From: Agarilytica sp045430305 | GTDB lineage: Bacteria; Pseudomonadota; Gammaproteobacteria; Pseudomonadales; Cellvibrionaceae | Direction of reading: 5' to 3' | DNA: 64,000 bases | Assembly: GCA_045430305.1 (NCBI GenBank) | Contig: JAILXW010000002.1 | Location: forward strand, 434,001-498,000 | In this document: in pieces, positions 15,914 to 24,434 of the stretch | How positions within the stretch are numbered: position 1 is the first letter of the stretch | How the letters are laid out: each line of letters starts with the position of its first letter | Program-made: the position numbers and the translations under genes | The notes under the pieces: generated by a model | The model's input: the letters and a program-made list of their open reading frames with translations, nothing else | Database searches by the model: none | What the model was told of the DNA's origin: nothing

Positions 15914-18183
15914 TTGTCCACATCTACCGACCAACGTATTCTCTTCGCTAACGAATCTTTTTCGATCAGAGGGATGAGCTGATCCAAAATACTTTTCATG
16001 ACGGCTCGATTTGGGCTGTAGAGCTGTAAGCAAAACCGATAACGATCGTTTACTTTTTCTTGAAAAGACGGCAAGGGGCCAATAATTTGTATTGGGTGAA
16101 ATGTCTGCGTATTTTTATTTTTTCGAGAGATCTGTTGTAGGTTCAGCACGTTTTTTTTGACTAGAGATAAAAAGGCAATGCAGTTTTCTGCACGTTTGTT
16201 TTCTGCTCGAAATAGTGTGGAGTGAGAAAATGGCGGTAAGGAAGAGGTGTGCCGTTGCTGCATCAGCGCAGATGCAAAGGCAGAATAATTTTGCTCGCGT
16301 AATGGTTGTAGGAGGGGATGCTCAGGAAAGTGGCTTTGAATCATTACTTCACCTGGTTTTTCAGCTCTTCCTGGCCGACCGGCAACCTGTACAAGAAGCT
16401 GGCCCATTTGTTCAACGCTTCTAAAGTCGGGGCTCATGAAGCCTTGGTCGGCATCCACGATGATGGCGAGGGTGAGTCTTTCTAAGTGGTGACCTTTCGC
16501 TAGCATTTGTGTGCCTACGTATAAGCATGCTCCTGCGTCTTTGTGTTCAGCCAATAATTTACTTAATGATTGTTTTGCGCTGGTGCTATCGCGGTCAATT
16601 CTGACCACGGAAGTCTCTGGAAATAGATGGTTTAAGTTCGTTTCAATCTGCTCGGTACCTAAGCCCGAGGTGGCGAGTTCGTTTTGGCCGCAATTGGGGC
16701 AATTTTTCGGTATGTATTGTTTTCTTTCGCAGTGATGGCAAATCAGCGCGTAAGGCTTTTGATGAAATGTCATACGTGCATCGCAGGATCTACATTGCGC
16801 ATGCCAGCCACACTGATGGCAAAGTAGTGCCGAAGCGAAACCCCGACGATTTACAAATACTAAGGCTTGTTCATCTTTTGCGATGACATTCGCAAGTGCG
16901 TGTAATGCTTGTTCGCTTAAGCCTGCTTGGGTGTGTTGTGTTTTTAAATCAACGAGTGTGGTTTTGGGGAGCTGGGCGCTTCCGGCTCGTTGTTTTAGTT
17001 CAAGGTGCTGGTACTTGTTGTTTTGTGCGTTGAAATAAGATTCTAGGGATGGTGTTGCTGAGCCCAAAACTATTGGAATATTAAGTGTGTGAGCGCGATA
17101 AATACTTAAATCGCGGGCGGAATATTTAATACCGTCTTGTTGCTTGTAAGAGCGGTCGTGCTCTTCATCAATAATGATGATGCCAAGGTTTTTAAATGGG
17201 CACAGCGAAGCTAGGCGTGTGCCGACTACGATTTTTGCCTTTCCTTCGCGGGCGTCGATCCAGTTTTTAGCCCGTTGGCCTTCGGCAACGTCAGAGTGTA
17301 ATTCTGCAATGGGCACATTAAATCGTGCACGCAGGCGATTGATTGTTTGTGCACTTAATCCAATTTCTGGAATCATGACGAGCGCTTGAGCGCCAGCTTG
17401 TAATACGCGAGCAATCGCCTGCATATACACTTCTGTTTTGCCGCTTCCGGTGACCCCTTCGATCAAATAGGTGGTGTAGCGATGGTAGAGAATGGCCTCC
17501 AGTGCTTTATTTTGTTCTGTGTTAAGGGTAAGCGGTACTTCTTTCAATAGCTGTTCGGCTGTTTCAGCGCTGGCGCGTTTATCTTTCGATGTGTCATCTT
17601 CTAAAAAAGGTTCGATGAGTTGTTTGTCGATCAAACTGTTTAAGGCGCTTTTAGATAGGTCTTCGCGTTCTAGCTCAGCTTTACTTAGCGATGTATGTTC
17701 CAGCAAGAATTGGTGAATCGCTTGCTGCTTGGGCGCGCGCTTAAGTGCGTTTTCATTCAGGCCTAAGCCTTCACTTGTGTGGCGATAAGAAGTGGCTTTG
17801 GCTGGAGCTTTCCCTTCTCGGAAATGCTTGGGCATGGCAGCGCTAAGGACTTCGCCGAATGCGTGATAGTAGTAGTTTGCCCCCCACTGGCAAAGGTGCA
17901 GTAATTCAAGTGGGAATAACGGCGTCGTGTCGAGAGCTTCGATAATGGGTTTGATTTTCTCGATAGGCAGCTCGCTGTGCGTGGGAGTACCTACCACTAG
18001 GCCCACAAGTTCGCGCGGCCCAAAGCTAACGCGCACGCGGCACCCCACGCTGATTTCAGTGTTTTCAGGGCTTAAGTAGCTAAAATTCTCCCGCAGTGGC
18101 ACGGGAAGGGCGACAGTGAGGAGGCTGGCTTGTTGGTTTGGGGGTGAGTTGCTCAATATGCCTACGTTAGTGCTTGCGCCCAT
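15898..18183 (-). CDS. priA: Primosomal replication protein N' (PriA helicase)
   Basis: PriA is the 3'-5' helicase that restarts replication at collapsed forks. The 761 residues show an N-terminal DNA-binding domain, Walker A GVTGSGKTEVYM, the DEEH box (IIIDEEHDRSYKQQDG), and a four-pair zinc-binding cluster (CHQCGWHAQCRSC, CHHC, CPNC) typical of PriA. Helicase motifs V-VI follow (QMLAKGHH, QVAGRPGRAEKPGEV). Length is normal. The gene is divergent from rpmE, an arrangement conserved in pseudomonads. The ATG at 18183 is used. The stop lies inside an inverted repeat. Confidence 0.98.
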   Translation of the reverse strand: MGASTNVGILSNSPPNQQASLLTVALPVPLRENFSYLSPENTEISVGCRVRVSFGPRELVGLVVGTPTHSELPIEKIKPIIEALDTTPLFPLELLHLCQWGANYYYHAFGEVLSAAMPKHFREGKAPAKATSYRHTSEGLGLNENALKRAPKQQAIHQFLLEHTSLSKAELEREDLSKSALNSLIDKQLIEPFLEDDTSKDKRASAETAEQLLKEVPLTLNTEQNKALEAILYHRYTTYLIEGVTGSGKTEVYMQAIARVLQAGAQALVMIPEIGLSAQTINRLRARFNVPIAELHSDVAEGQRAKNWIDAREGKAKIVVGTRLASLCPFKNLGIIIIDEEHDRSYKQQDGIKYSARDLSIYRAHTLNIPIVLGSATPSLESYFNAQNNKYQHLELKQRAGSAQLPKTTLVDLKTQHTQAGLSEQALHALANVIAKDEQALVFVNRRGFASALLCHQCGWHAQCRSCDARMTFHQKPYALICHHCERKQYIPKNCPNCGQNELATSGLGTEQIETNLNHLFPETSVVRIDRDSTSAKQSLSKLLAEHKDAGACLYVGTQMLAKGHHLERLTLAIIVDADQGFMSPDFRSVEQMGQLLVQVAGRPGRAEKPGEVMIQSHFPEHPLLQPLREQNYSAFASALMQQRHTSSLPPFSHSTLFRAENKRAENCIAFLSLVKKNVLNLQQISRKNKNTQTFHPIQIIGPLPSFQEKVNDRYRFCLQLYSPNRAVMKSILDQLIPLIEKDSLAKRIRWSVDVDNVVSA

Positions 18184-18215
18184 TTGTCAATACGACTAGT
18201 ATGCGCGCTCTGTTT

Positions 18216-18246
18216 TTGACAGGCCGATACATTAATGGTGTATGGT
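18216..18246 (+). promoter_or_regulatory. Probable sigma-70 promoter for rpmE
   Basis: A perfect -35 hexamer TTGACA (18216-18221) is followed by TGTATG at a 17-bp spacing or TATGGT at 19 bp. It lies in the priA/rpmE divergent gap, about 50 nt before the rpmE ATG. The -10 choice is uncertain. Confidence 0.5.
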
Positions 18247-18295
18247 GCTCGACACAAGATCGGGTGGCGATACACAGCAAAAAAATGAGGCTATT

Positions 18296-18508
18296 ATGCA
18301 ATCTGATATTCAACCTAAATACGGCACTATGGTTGCTACATGCAGCTGTGGTAACAAAATCGAAACTCAATCGACTCTAGCAAGCGATATTCATATCGAT
18401 GTGTGCTCTAACTGCCACCCTTTTTACACGGGTAAGCAGAAAGTAGCAGATACCGGAGGTCGTATCGACCGCTTCAATAAGCGTTTTGCACGTCGTGGTT
18501 CAAAGTAA
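18296..18508 (+). CDS. rpmE: 50S ribosomal protein L31 (zinc-binding type)
   Basis: L31 is a small protein of the 50S central protuberance that helps bridge the subunits. The 70-residue product begins MQSDIQPKYGTMVATCSCGN and has the C-x-C and C-x-x-C cysteines (C16, C18, C37, C40) of the zinc-containing form, which is the form replaced by a Cys-free paralogue during zinc starvation in many bacteria. The start is ATG 18296, preceded by TGAGG; the open frame extends further upstream but that part is not L31-like. A palindromic terminator follows. Confidence 0.97.
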   Translation: MQSDIQPKYGTMVATCSCGNKIETQSTLASDIHIDVCSNCHPFYTGKQKVADTGGRIDRFNKRFARRGSK

Positions 18509-18533
18509 GCGTTTAGCTTTCTTGATAAAAATT

Positions 18534-18560
18534 AAAAAGCCGGCATATGCCGGCTTTTTT
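18534..18560. terminator. Bidirectional terminator between rpmE and mrcA
   Basis: AAAAAGCCGGCAT (18534-18546) and ATGCCGGCTTTTTT (18547-18560) form a perfect palindrome with A- and T-tracts at the ends. It can terminate rpmE on the plus strand and mrcA on the minus strand. Confidence 0.88.
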
Positions 18561-18627
18561 GTGGGTGAACGTTTTGTTTGGAGAGGGTGATGCTTTGCCT
18601 CTTCGCCTTTGGCGGTTCATACACACG

Positions 18628-18654
18628 TTTAGGGTTTAAATTTAGGGCTTTAAA
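18628..18654. repeat. Two-copy tandem repeat, TTTAGGG/TTTAAA
   Basis: TTTAGGGTTTAAA (18628-18640) is followed directly by TTTAGGGCTTTAAA (18641-18654). It lies just downstream of the mrcA stop codon. No function is evident. Confidence 0.5.
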
Positions 18655-18680
18655 TAAGGCCGCCTTCTGGCGAAGCTGAG

Positions 18681-21494
18681 TTAAAACCCCAGCTCTTCCG
18701 AAATCGACTCTTCTGAATCCCAGGGGTTTGCTTCTGGTGAATCTGCGAAATCAGGTACGTTTTCACCTCTAAATATTTCGAAGATGGCATCTGGGTCAGA
18801 TACTCTTGCGCGCATACCTGTTTCTGGGTCAATGCGAACAGAAATGATACCTGCGGGCTGTTCTCTTCGGTGGGGGGGGGTGTCTTCTAGCACCGTTTCC
18901 ATAAAATCCATCCAGATGGGTAGGGCTGCAGAGCCACCGTACTCTCTTCGTCCTAGCTTAAGGTTTTGGTCAAAGCCAAGCCAGGTGCTGGTCACGTTAG
19001 TTGGGTGATACCCTGAGAACCAAGCATCGACCGGCCCATTGGTGGTGCCGGTTTTGCCGCCTAGGTCGCTGCGACGAAATTTCTTCCAGGCTTTGTAGCC
19101 TGTACCGCGACGCACGACGTCTTTTAACATGGAGTCGATGATGAAAGCGACTTGATCCGAAATTACTTTAGGGGCGCGAGGGTAGTCCTCTACTTGCATG
19201 ATTCCAAGTTGCTGTTTTGTGAAAAAGCTTATTTCAAATGCATCACCGCTGAATCCGTAATCAGAGTCTGTTGTGTCTTCTATTGTTTGCTTTCCTGTTT
19301 CTTTGGTGGGTAGGTTTGCGAGTGATACGGTCTCGGCTTCACCGTTCTGGTCAATTGTTTTGTCGGCCATTTCCAGTGTTTGCGCGAGTGATTGATTGGG
19401 TTGATCCCGCGGTGTGTCTATGATTTCTTCCGGTGCGGCTTCCTCGAAGGTGATTTCTTCATCTGTGGACTCTTCAGTACCCTCTTCATTCGAGTCATGG
19501 CTACACTCACGACATACGGTGGCGGGTAAGGCCTGGTAAATAACATCCCGATCAAAACTTTCAATTCGTTCAATAAGATAGGGCGAGATGCGGTAGCCCC
19601 CGTTGGCGAAAATTGCATAACCGCTGGCGACCTCCAGAGGGGTAACGGCATGCGTGCCTAATGCAAGGGATAGGTCGTGAGGGAGCTCTTTTGGGTCAAA
19701 GCCAAACTTTTCCAAGCTGTTTATTGTGTTGCTAACGCCGACGCGTTCGAGTACTCGAATTGAGACTAGGTTTATAGAGCGGTAAAGCGCTTTGCGAAGC
19801 CGTGTAGGGCCGTAGAATTTTTTGTTCGAGTTTTCTGGCCGCCAAGTGCTTTCGAGCTGTTTGTCTGCAATTACGACGGGTGCATCGTTCATGATGGTGG
19901 CGGCTGTGAGGCCGTGATCCAGTGCCGCTGTGTAAATAAAAGGTTTGAAGTTTGAGCCGGGCTGGCGTTGTGCTTGAGTCGCACGGTTAAAGTTGCTGTG
20001 GTAAAAATCAAAGCCGCCAACAAGTGCGCGTATAGCGCCATTTTCTGGTGACAGCGACACTAAAGACGCTTGGGCTTCCGGGATTTGTGTTAATCGCCAT
20101 TGATCTTCGCTATCTTTTACAACACGAATTAAATCTCCAAGCTCAACGACGCTTCCAGGTGTTTCGGGCTTGGGGCCGAGCGAATTTTCCGTGAGGTAGG
20201 GGCGAATATTTTCGACCCCGTCTATCCAGTAAAGCTTTATTTTTTCACCGTTTTTGTGTAGCGCTTCTATGTAGTCGATATCAATATGCGTGACTACAGC
20301 GGGGGCTAGACCGCCAAATGTGGGGATGGCTTTTAAGTGTTTTAGCCATGTACTGTAGTCGCGCTCAATGTAGGTGGGTCTATCTTCGGGTGGTTCTTGC
20401 TCCGAGTTTTGAGGGGGGCTATCGGCGTCGGCAAGGATTACATCGCCTGGAGCATCAGGCGTGAGGCTTGGAGGCGATGTTGCAGAAGCAATTTCCGGGG
20501 CGTCTTGAAGGTCAAATTTTTGATTTGGGCCGCGGTAGCCATGACGCTGGTCGTACGCGAGTAATCCATCTATCACGGCTTGGTTGGCGCGCTCCTGGAA
20601 TTTACTGTCGATGGTTGTGATGATGTTATAGCCACTGGAGTAGGCGTCACGCCCGTACTTCTTAATGGCTTGCGTACGGGCCATTTCTGATACATAGGGA
20701 GCGTGAAGTTCAAGCGTACTACCGTGGTATTTGGCTGTTACTGGGGCTGCAGAGGCTTCGTCAAATTGCTTTTGCTCGATATAGCCGAGCTTCAGCATTC
20801 GCCCCAAAACATAGTTTCTGCGTTTTTGTGCTCTGCTGGGGTTGGCGACGGGGTTTTGGGTGGTTGGACCTTTAAATACGCCTACCAGCATGGCGTGCTG
20901 GGCCAAGCTTAATTCATTGATGTTTTTTCCGTAATAAACCTCCGCGGCAGCCTGAATACCGTATGCGCGCTTACCGAGGAACATCATGTTGACGTAAAGC
21001 TCGAGGATTTCTTCCTTGCTTAGTTCTTCTTCTATTTTTAGTGCTAGTAAGATCTCGTTGAATTTGCGTGAAAACGTTCGTCGCAAAGACAAAAATACGT
21101 GTCGCGTAAGCTGCATGGTCAGGGTGCTTCCGCCCGAGCCTTTTTTGCCGGTGGCGATAAGGTGGGCCACTGCTCGCACTAACCCTTTTAATGAAACCCC
21201 GCTATGCTCATAGAAGTCGTCGTCTTCGGCGGCGATCAGAGCATTGATGAAATCTTGTGGTATATCCTCGTATTTAACTGGATAGCGGCGCCTCTCACCA
21301 AATTCGCCGATGAGTTTATTGTCGGCAGAATAAATGCGAAGGGGGGTTTCCAGGCGGATATCGCGAATGCTTTCGACCGGTGGCAATTTTGGGCTGAGAT
21401 AGAGGTAGAAGCTCGCAAGTACGACGAGAGTGCCTCCCGCGACAGCTAAAAGGACCAACGATGTTGTGATCAATAGTGATGTTTTTATTTTCAT
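18681..21494 (-). CDS. mrcA: Penicillin-binding protein 1A (bifunctional peptidoglycan synthase)
   Basis: PBP1A polymerises glycan strands and cross-links peptides in the periplasm. The 937 residues contain an N-terminal membrane anchor (about 7-32), a GT51 transglycosylase domain (catalytic Glu in AAEDDDFYEHSG; GGSTLTMQLTR; NMMFLGKRAYG), an OB-like insert and the transpeptidase domain with SxxK (QPGSNFKPF), SxN (SINLV) and KTGT (GGKTGTTNG). It is longer than the E. coli enzyme because of acidic insertions near 335-370 and about 665-755, the latter between SxN and KTG. It is divergent from pilM, as in Pseudomonas (ponA). Confidence 0.97.
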   Translation of the reverse strand: MKIKTSLLITTSLVLLAVAGGTLVVLASFYLYLSPKLPPVESIRDIRLETPLRIYSADNKLIGEFGERRRYPVKYEDIPQDFINALIAAEDDDFYEHSGVSLKGLVRAVAHLIATGKKGSGGSTLTMQLTRHVFLSLRRTFSRKFNEILLALKIEEELSKEEILELYVNMMFLGKRAYGIQAAAEVYYGKNINELSLAQHAMLVGVFKGPTTQNPVANPSRAQKRRNYVLGRMLKLGYIEQKQFDEASAAPVTAKYHGSTLELHAPYVSEMARTQAIKKYGRDAYSSGYNIITTIDSKFQERANQAVIDGLLAYDQRHGYRGPNQKFDLQDAPEIASATSPPSLTPDAPGDVILADADSPPQNSEQEPPEDRPTYIERDYSTWLKHLKAIPTFGGLAPAVVTHIDIDYIEALHKNGEKIKLYWIDGVENIRPYLTENSLGPKPETPGSVVELGDLIRVVKDSEDQWRLTQIPEAQASLVSLSPENGAIRALVGGFDFYHSNFNRATQAQRQPGSNFKPFIYTAALDHGLTAATIMNDAPVVIADKQLESTWRPENSNKKFYGPTRLRKALYRSINLVSIRVLERVGVSNTINSLEKFGFDPKELPHDLSLALGTHAVTPLEVASGYAIFANGGYRISPYLIERIESFDRDVIYQALPATVCRECSHDSNEEGTEESTDEEITFEEAAPEEIIDTPRDQPNQSLAQTLEMADKTIDQNGEAETVSLANLPTKETGKQTIEDTTDSDYGFSGDAFEISFFTKQQLGIMQVEDYPRAPKVISDQVAFIIDSMLKDVVRRGTGYKAWKKFRRSDLGGKTGTTNGPVDAWFSGYHPTNVTSTWLGFDQNLKLGRREYGGSAALPIWMDFMETVLEDTPPHRREQPAGIISVRIDPETGMRARVSDPDAIFEIFRGENVPDFADSPEANPWDSEESISEELGF

Positions 21495-21645
21495 TAGGAA
21501 TAAGCAGGTGGAATGTCAGACTATTTTGACAGATTTCACCATTATAAATTCTTTTTTTAATTTTACCTACGTGTGTTCAAGTTGCAGGCTATACTTAAAG
21601 TGCTATAACATGAAGATAGGCTAAGTGACGGAAATAGATAGAAAA

Positions 21646-22713
21646 ATGGGTTTCTTAGAGATTTTCAATAAAAAACAAAAGCCACTACTAGGCTTAGACA
21701 TCAGCTCTACCTCCGTCAAAATGCTGGAGATTAGTCGGCAGGGTGATTCATTTCGTGTGGAAAATTACGCGGTGAAGCCTCTGCCTGCCAATGCGGTGGT
21801 CGAAAAGAATATCAATGATCCTGAAGTGGTGTCACAGGTTGTAAAGGCTGTGGTGCAAGGCGCTCGTACTAAGGTGAAAGATGCCGCTGTTGCGGTGGCC
21901 GGCTCTGCTGTTATTACAAAGCTGATTGAAATGCCGGGTGATCTCAACGACGATGCCTTGGAGTTGCAGATTTCTTTAGAGGCGGATCAATATATTCCAT
22001 ACCCGCTAGAAGAGGTTGCGCTCGACTTCGATGTGCAGGGTGTCTCGGAAAAAAACCCCGATCAGGTAGAAGTTCTTTTGGCTGCGTGTCGCCGAGAAAA
22101 TGTTGATTCGCGGGCAAGTATTCTTGAAATGGCAGAACTGCACCCTAAGGTGGTTGACGTCGAAGCCTATACCATGGAGCGAGCGTTCGCTTTGGTGCAA
22201 GAGCAGTTTGAAGATCAAGAAGAGCAAATTGTTGCCGTGATCGATGTTGGCGCGACCATGACGACTTTGAGTGTATTGATCGATGGCAAAACTATTTACA
22301 CGCGAGAGCAGTTGTTCGGCGGTAAGCAGTTAACGGAAGAAATACAGCGTCGCTACGGGCTATCGGCTGAAGAAGCTGGCTTAGCGAAGAAGCAGGGTGG
22401 TCTTCCAGATGACTACGAGCCAGAAGTTTTGGAGCCGTTTAAAGATGCGGTTGTCCAGCAAGTTACCCGCTCATTGCAATTCTTTTTCTCTTCCAGTCAA
22501 TACAATGATGTTGACCATATCGTTCTTGCCGGCGGCGTTGCCTCGCTAGAAGGCTTAGATAACCTAATAGAAGAAAAACTTGGCACTTCGGTAACGGTCG
22601 CAAACCCATTTGCCAATATGTCGATTTCTTCTCGAGTTAATGCCGCGATGCTTGGGAATGATGCGCCTTCGTTAATGATTGCGACGGGTTTGGCCTTAAG
22701 GAGCTTTGAATAA
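21646..22713 (+). CDS. pilM: Type IV pilus inner-membrane assembly protein PilM
   Basis: PilM is an actin-like cytoplasmic ATP-binding protein that binds the PilN N-terminus and joins the pilus motor to the alignment complex. The 355-residue product has GLDISSTSVKMLEISRQG (phosphate 1), VIDVGATMTTLSVL (phosphate 2) and VLAGGVASLEGLD (adenosine motif). ATG 21646 matches the usual start (MGFLEIFNKK); an in-frame GTG at 21625 with AGG 4 nt upstream would add seven residues. It is the first gene of pilMNOPQ and its stop overlaps the pilN start. Confidence 0.96.
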   Translation: MGFLEIFNKKQKPLLGLDISSTSVKMLEISRQGDSFRVENYAVKPLPANAVVEKNINDPEVVSQVVKAVVQGARTKVKDAAVAVAGSAVITKLIEMPGDLNDDALELQISLEADQYIPYPLEEVALDFDVQGVSEKNPDQVEVLLAACRRENVDSRASILEMAELHPKVVDVEAYTMERAFALVQEQFEDQEEQIVAVIDVGATMTTLSVLIDGKTIYTREQLFGGKQLTEEIQRRYGLSAEEAGLAKKQGGLPDDYEPEVLEPFKDAVVQQVTRSLQFFFSSSQYNDVDHIVLAGGVASLEGLDNLIEEKLGTSVTVANPFANMSISSRVNAAMLGNDAPSLMIATGLALRSFE

Positions 22714-23279
22714 TGGCTCGAATAAATTTATTGCCATGGCGCGAGGAAATGCGCCAGGAGAAGAAAAAGGAATTTTTAACGCAGTTGGGCGGCATATGTA
22801 TATTGGTGGCATTGGTGGCTTTTGTGTGGGTGCGGTCTGTCGATGGCGCGATTGCATCACAGGGGGCTCGAAATGCCATGCTTGACCAAGAAATCAAAGG
22901 GCTTGAAAAGCAGGTGGAAGAAATTAAAAACCTGAAAAAAGAGCGCCGTGAGTTACTTGATCGAATGAAAGTTATTCAGGATTTGGAAGGCAAACGAGCT
23001 ATTATTGTTCACTACTTTGATGAAATGGCCGGTGCTGTTCCTGATGGTGTGTTCTTGACCTCGTTAAAGCGCAAAGACGATAGTTTTACGCTGGAAGGTA
23101 TTAGTGAGTCGAATAATCGTATATCCGAGTTCATGCGACAAATTGAAAGCTCTGAGTGGTTTAAAGGAACTTCTATTGTGTCTATCTCTGCTGACCCAGA
23201 CTCTGGGCCGCAGGCGCAAAAATTCACTTTGCGTTTGACCGCTACCCTTCCAGGGGCTGAGGAGAACGAAGATGGCTGA
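22713..23279 (+). CDS. pilN: Type IV pilus assembly protein PilN
   Basis: PilN is a bitopic inner-membrane protein of the pilus alignment complex. Residues 1-8 (MARINLLP) are the conserved cytoplasmic tail that docks in PilM. One membrane helix follows (about 23-42), then a coiled coil (about 50-85) and a ferredoxin-like periplasmic domain. The length of 188 residues is normal. The start overlaps the pilM stop (TAATG) and the end overlaps pilO by 8 nt, so the four genes are translationally coupled. Confidence 0.96.
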   Translation: MARINLLPWREEMRQEKKKEFLTQLGGICILVALVAFVWVRSVDGAIASQGARNAMLDQEIKGLEKQVEEIKNLKKERRELLDRMKVIQDLEGKRAIIVHYFDEMAGAVPDGVFLTSLKRKDDSFTLEGISESNNRISEFMRQIESSEWFKGTSIVSISADPDSGPQAQKFTLRLTATLPGAEENEDG

Positions 23280-23886
23280 TTTAAACCAATATATTGAGCA
23301 ACTGCAAAATTTTGATATCAATGATGTCGACTGGGATCGTATTGGTACCTGGCCTGCCCCAGCTAAAATTTTGGTGTGCGTTGTTGCTGTTGTTGTTATT
23401 TTGGTGGCATGTCACTTTCTTATTGTGAAAGATAAAAATGCAGAGTTAGGTGTGGCCAAAAACCGCGAGGTAGAACTTCGCAAATCTTTTGAAACCAAAG
23501 CTTACGAGGCGGCCAATTTAGAGCGTTATAGGGCGCAGATGCGTGAAATGGCGGGTACCTTGCAGGCACTCGTTTCACGTTTGCCTAGTAGTATTGAGAT
23601 GCCTGGGCTGCTAGATGACTTGGAAGATAAGGCAATTGAATCGCGCTTGGAAATCGAAGCCATAAAACCGCAGAGTGAAGTCTCGACAGATTTCTATATT
23701 GAGCTGCCGCTTGAAATTAACGTTACGGGTGGTTACCACGAGTTTGGTGCTTTTGTGAGTGGCATTGCTGGTATGCCACGCATTGTGACCTTACACGACT
23801 TTACTGTGGTCAGAGAAAAGCAAGAGTCTGGAATGCTAAAAATGGATATTACGGCGAAAACCTACCGGTATAAGCCTCAGGAGTAA
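23272..23886 (+). CDS. pilO: Type IV pilus assembly protein PilO
   Basis: PilO forms heterodimers with PilN in the periplasm. The 204-residue protein has a cytoplasmic N-terminus (LNQYIEQLQNFDINDVDWDR), a membrane helix (about 32-52, VCVVAVVVILVACHFLIV), a coiled coil and a ferredoxin-like domain with SRLPSSIEMPGLLDDLEDKA, which is typical of PilO. It overlaps pilN by 8 nt and precedes pilP by 3 nt. Confidence 0.96.
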   Translation: MADLNQYIEQLQNFDINDVDWDRIGTWPAPAKILVCVVAVVVILVACHFLIVKDKNAELGVAKNREVELRKSFETKAYEAANLERYRAQMREMAGTLQALVSRLPSSIEMPGLLDDLEDKAIESRLEIEAIKPQSEVSTDFYIELPLEINVTGGYHEFGAFVSGIAGMPRIVTLHDFTVVREKQESGMLKMDITAKTYRYKPQE

Positions 23887-23889
23887 CAC

Positions 23890-24429
23890 ATGAAAATATC
23901 TATTTTAAAAGTTTTAACTATGTGTGCATCTGTGAGCTTTGTGCTGGCGTGTTCAAGTAGCGGGCAGCATGGCGACCTTAAGCAGTATATCGCAGAGACA
24001 AAAGCGCGACCTGCTGGAGCAATCGAGCCATTGCCTTCGTTTAAACCCTATGAAGCCTATATATACAGCGCTGCTGCCAAGAGAAGCCCTTTTGATCGCC
24101 CCCTTGAGATCAAACGTAGGATTGTTGCGTCATCAGGAGCAAAGGTCACGCCTGACTTTAATCGCACTAAAGAATTCCTTGAGGGTTTTGATCTTGCCAC
24201 ATTAAAGATGGTGGGTAATATCGAAAAAGGTGGCACGCTCTGGGCCTTAATTTCAGACCCATCAGGCACAATTCATTGGGTAAAAGATGGTAATTTTATT
24301 GGCAAGAATCACGGCAAAATTGTGGAGACTGTCGAGAGCAAAGTTGAATTAATAGAAATCGTATCCGATGGTCTCGATGGTTGGGTTGAACGACCCCGAG
24401 TCATTGCACTATCCGAAGAGCAGGAATAA
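23890..24429 (+). CDS. pilP: Type IV pilus lipoprotein PilP
   Basis: PilP is an inner-membrane lipoprotein that links PilNO to the secretin PilQ. The signal sequence ends in a lipobox-like FVLAC with Cys-21 as the lipid acceptor. The C-terminal part has the family beta-domain (LATLKMVGNIEKGGTLWALISDPSGTIHWVKDGNFIGKNHGKI). The length of 179 residues is normal. The gene lies 3 nt after pilO and 5 nt before pilQ. Confidence 0.95.
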   Translation: MKISILKVLTMCASVSFVLACSSSGQHGDLKQYIAETKARPAGAIEPLPSFKPYEAYIYSAAAKRSPFDRPLEIKRRIVASSGAKVTPDFNRTKEFLEGFDLATLKMVGNIEKGGTLWALISDPSGTIHWVKDGNFIGKNHGKIVETVESKVELIEIVSDGLDGWVERPRVIALSEEQE

Positions 24430-24434
24430 TAAGC

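Noticed and set aside
18628..18654. TTTAGGG copies resembling plant-type telomere repeats
   Set aside because: Only two units in an AT-rich gap beside mrcA; no chromosomal end or linear replicon feature is present.
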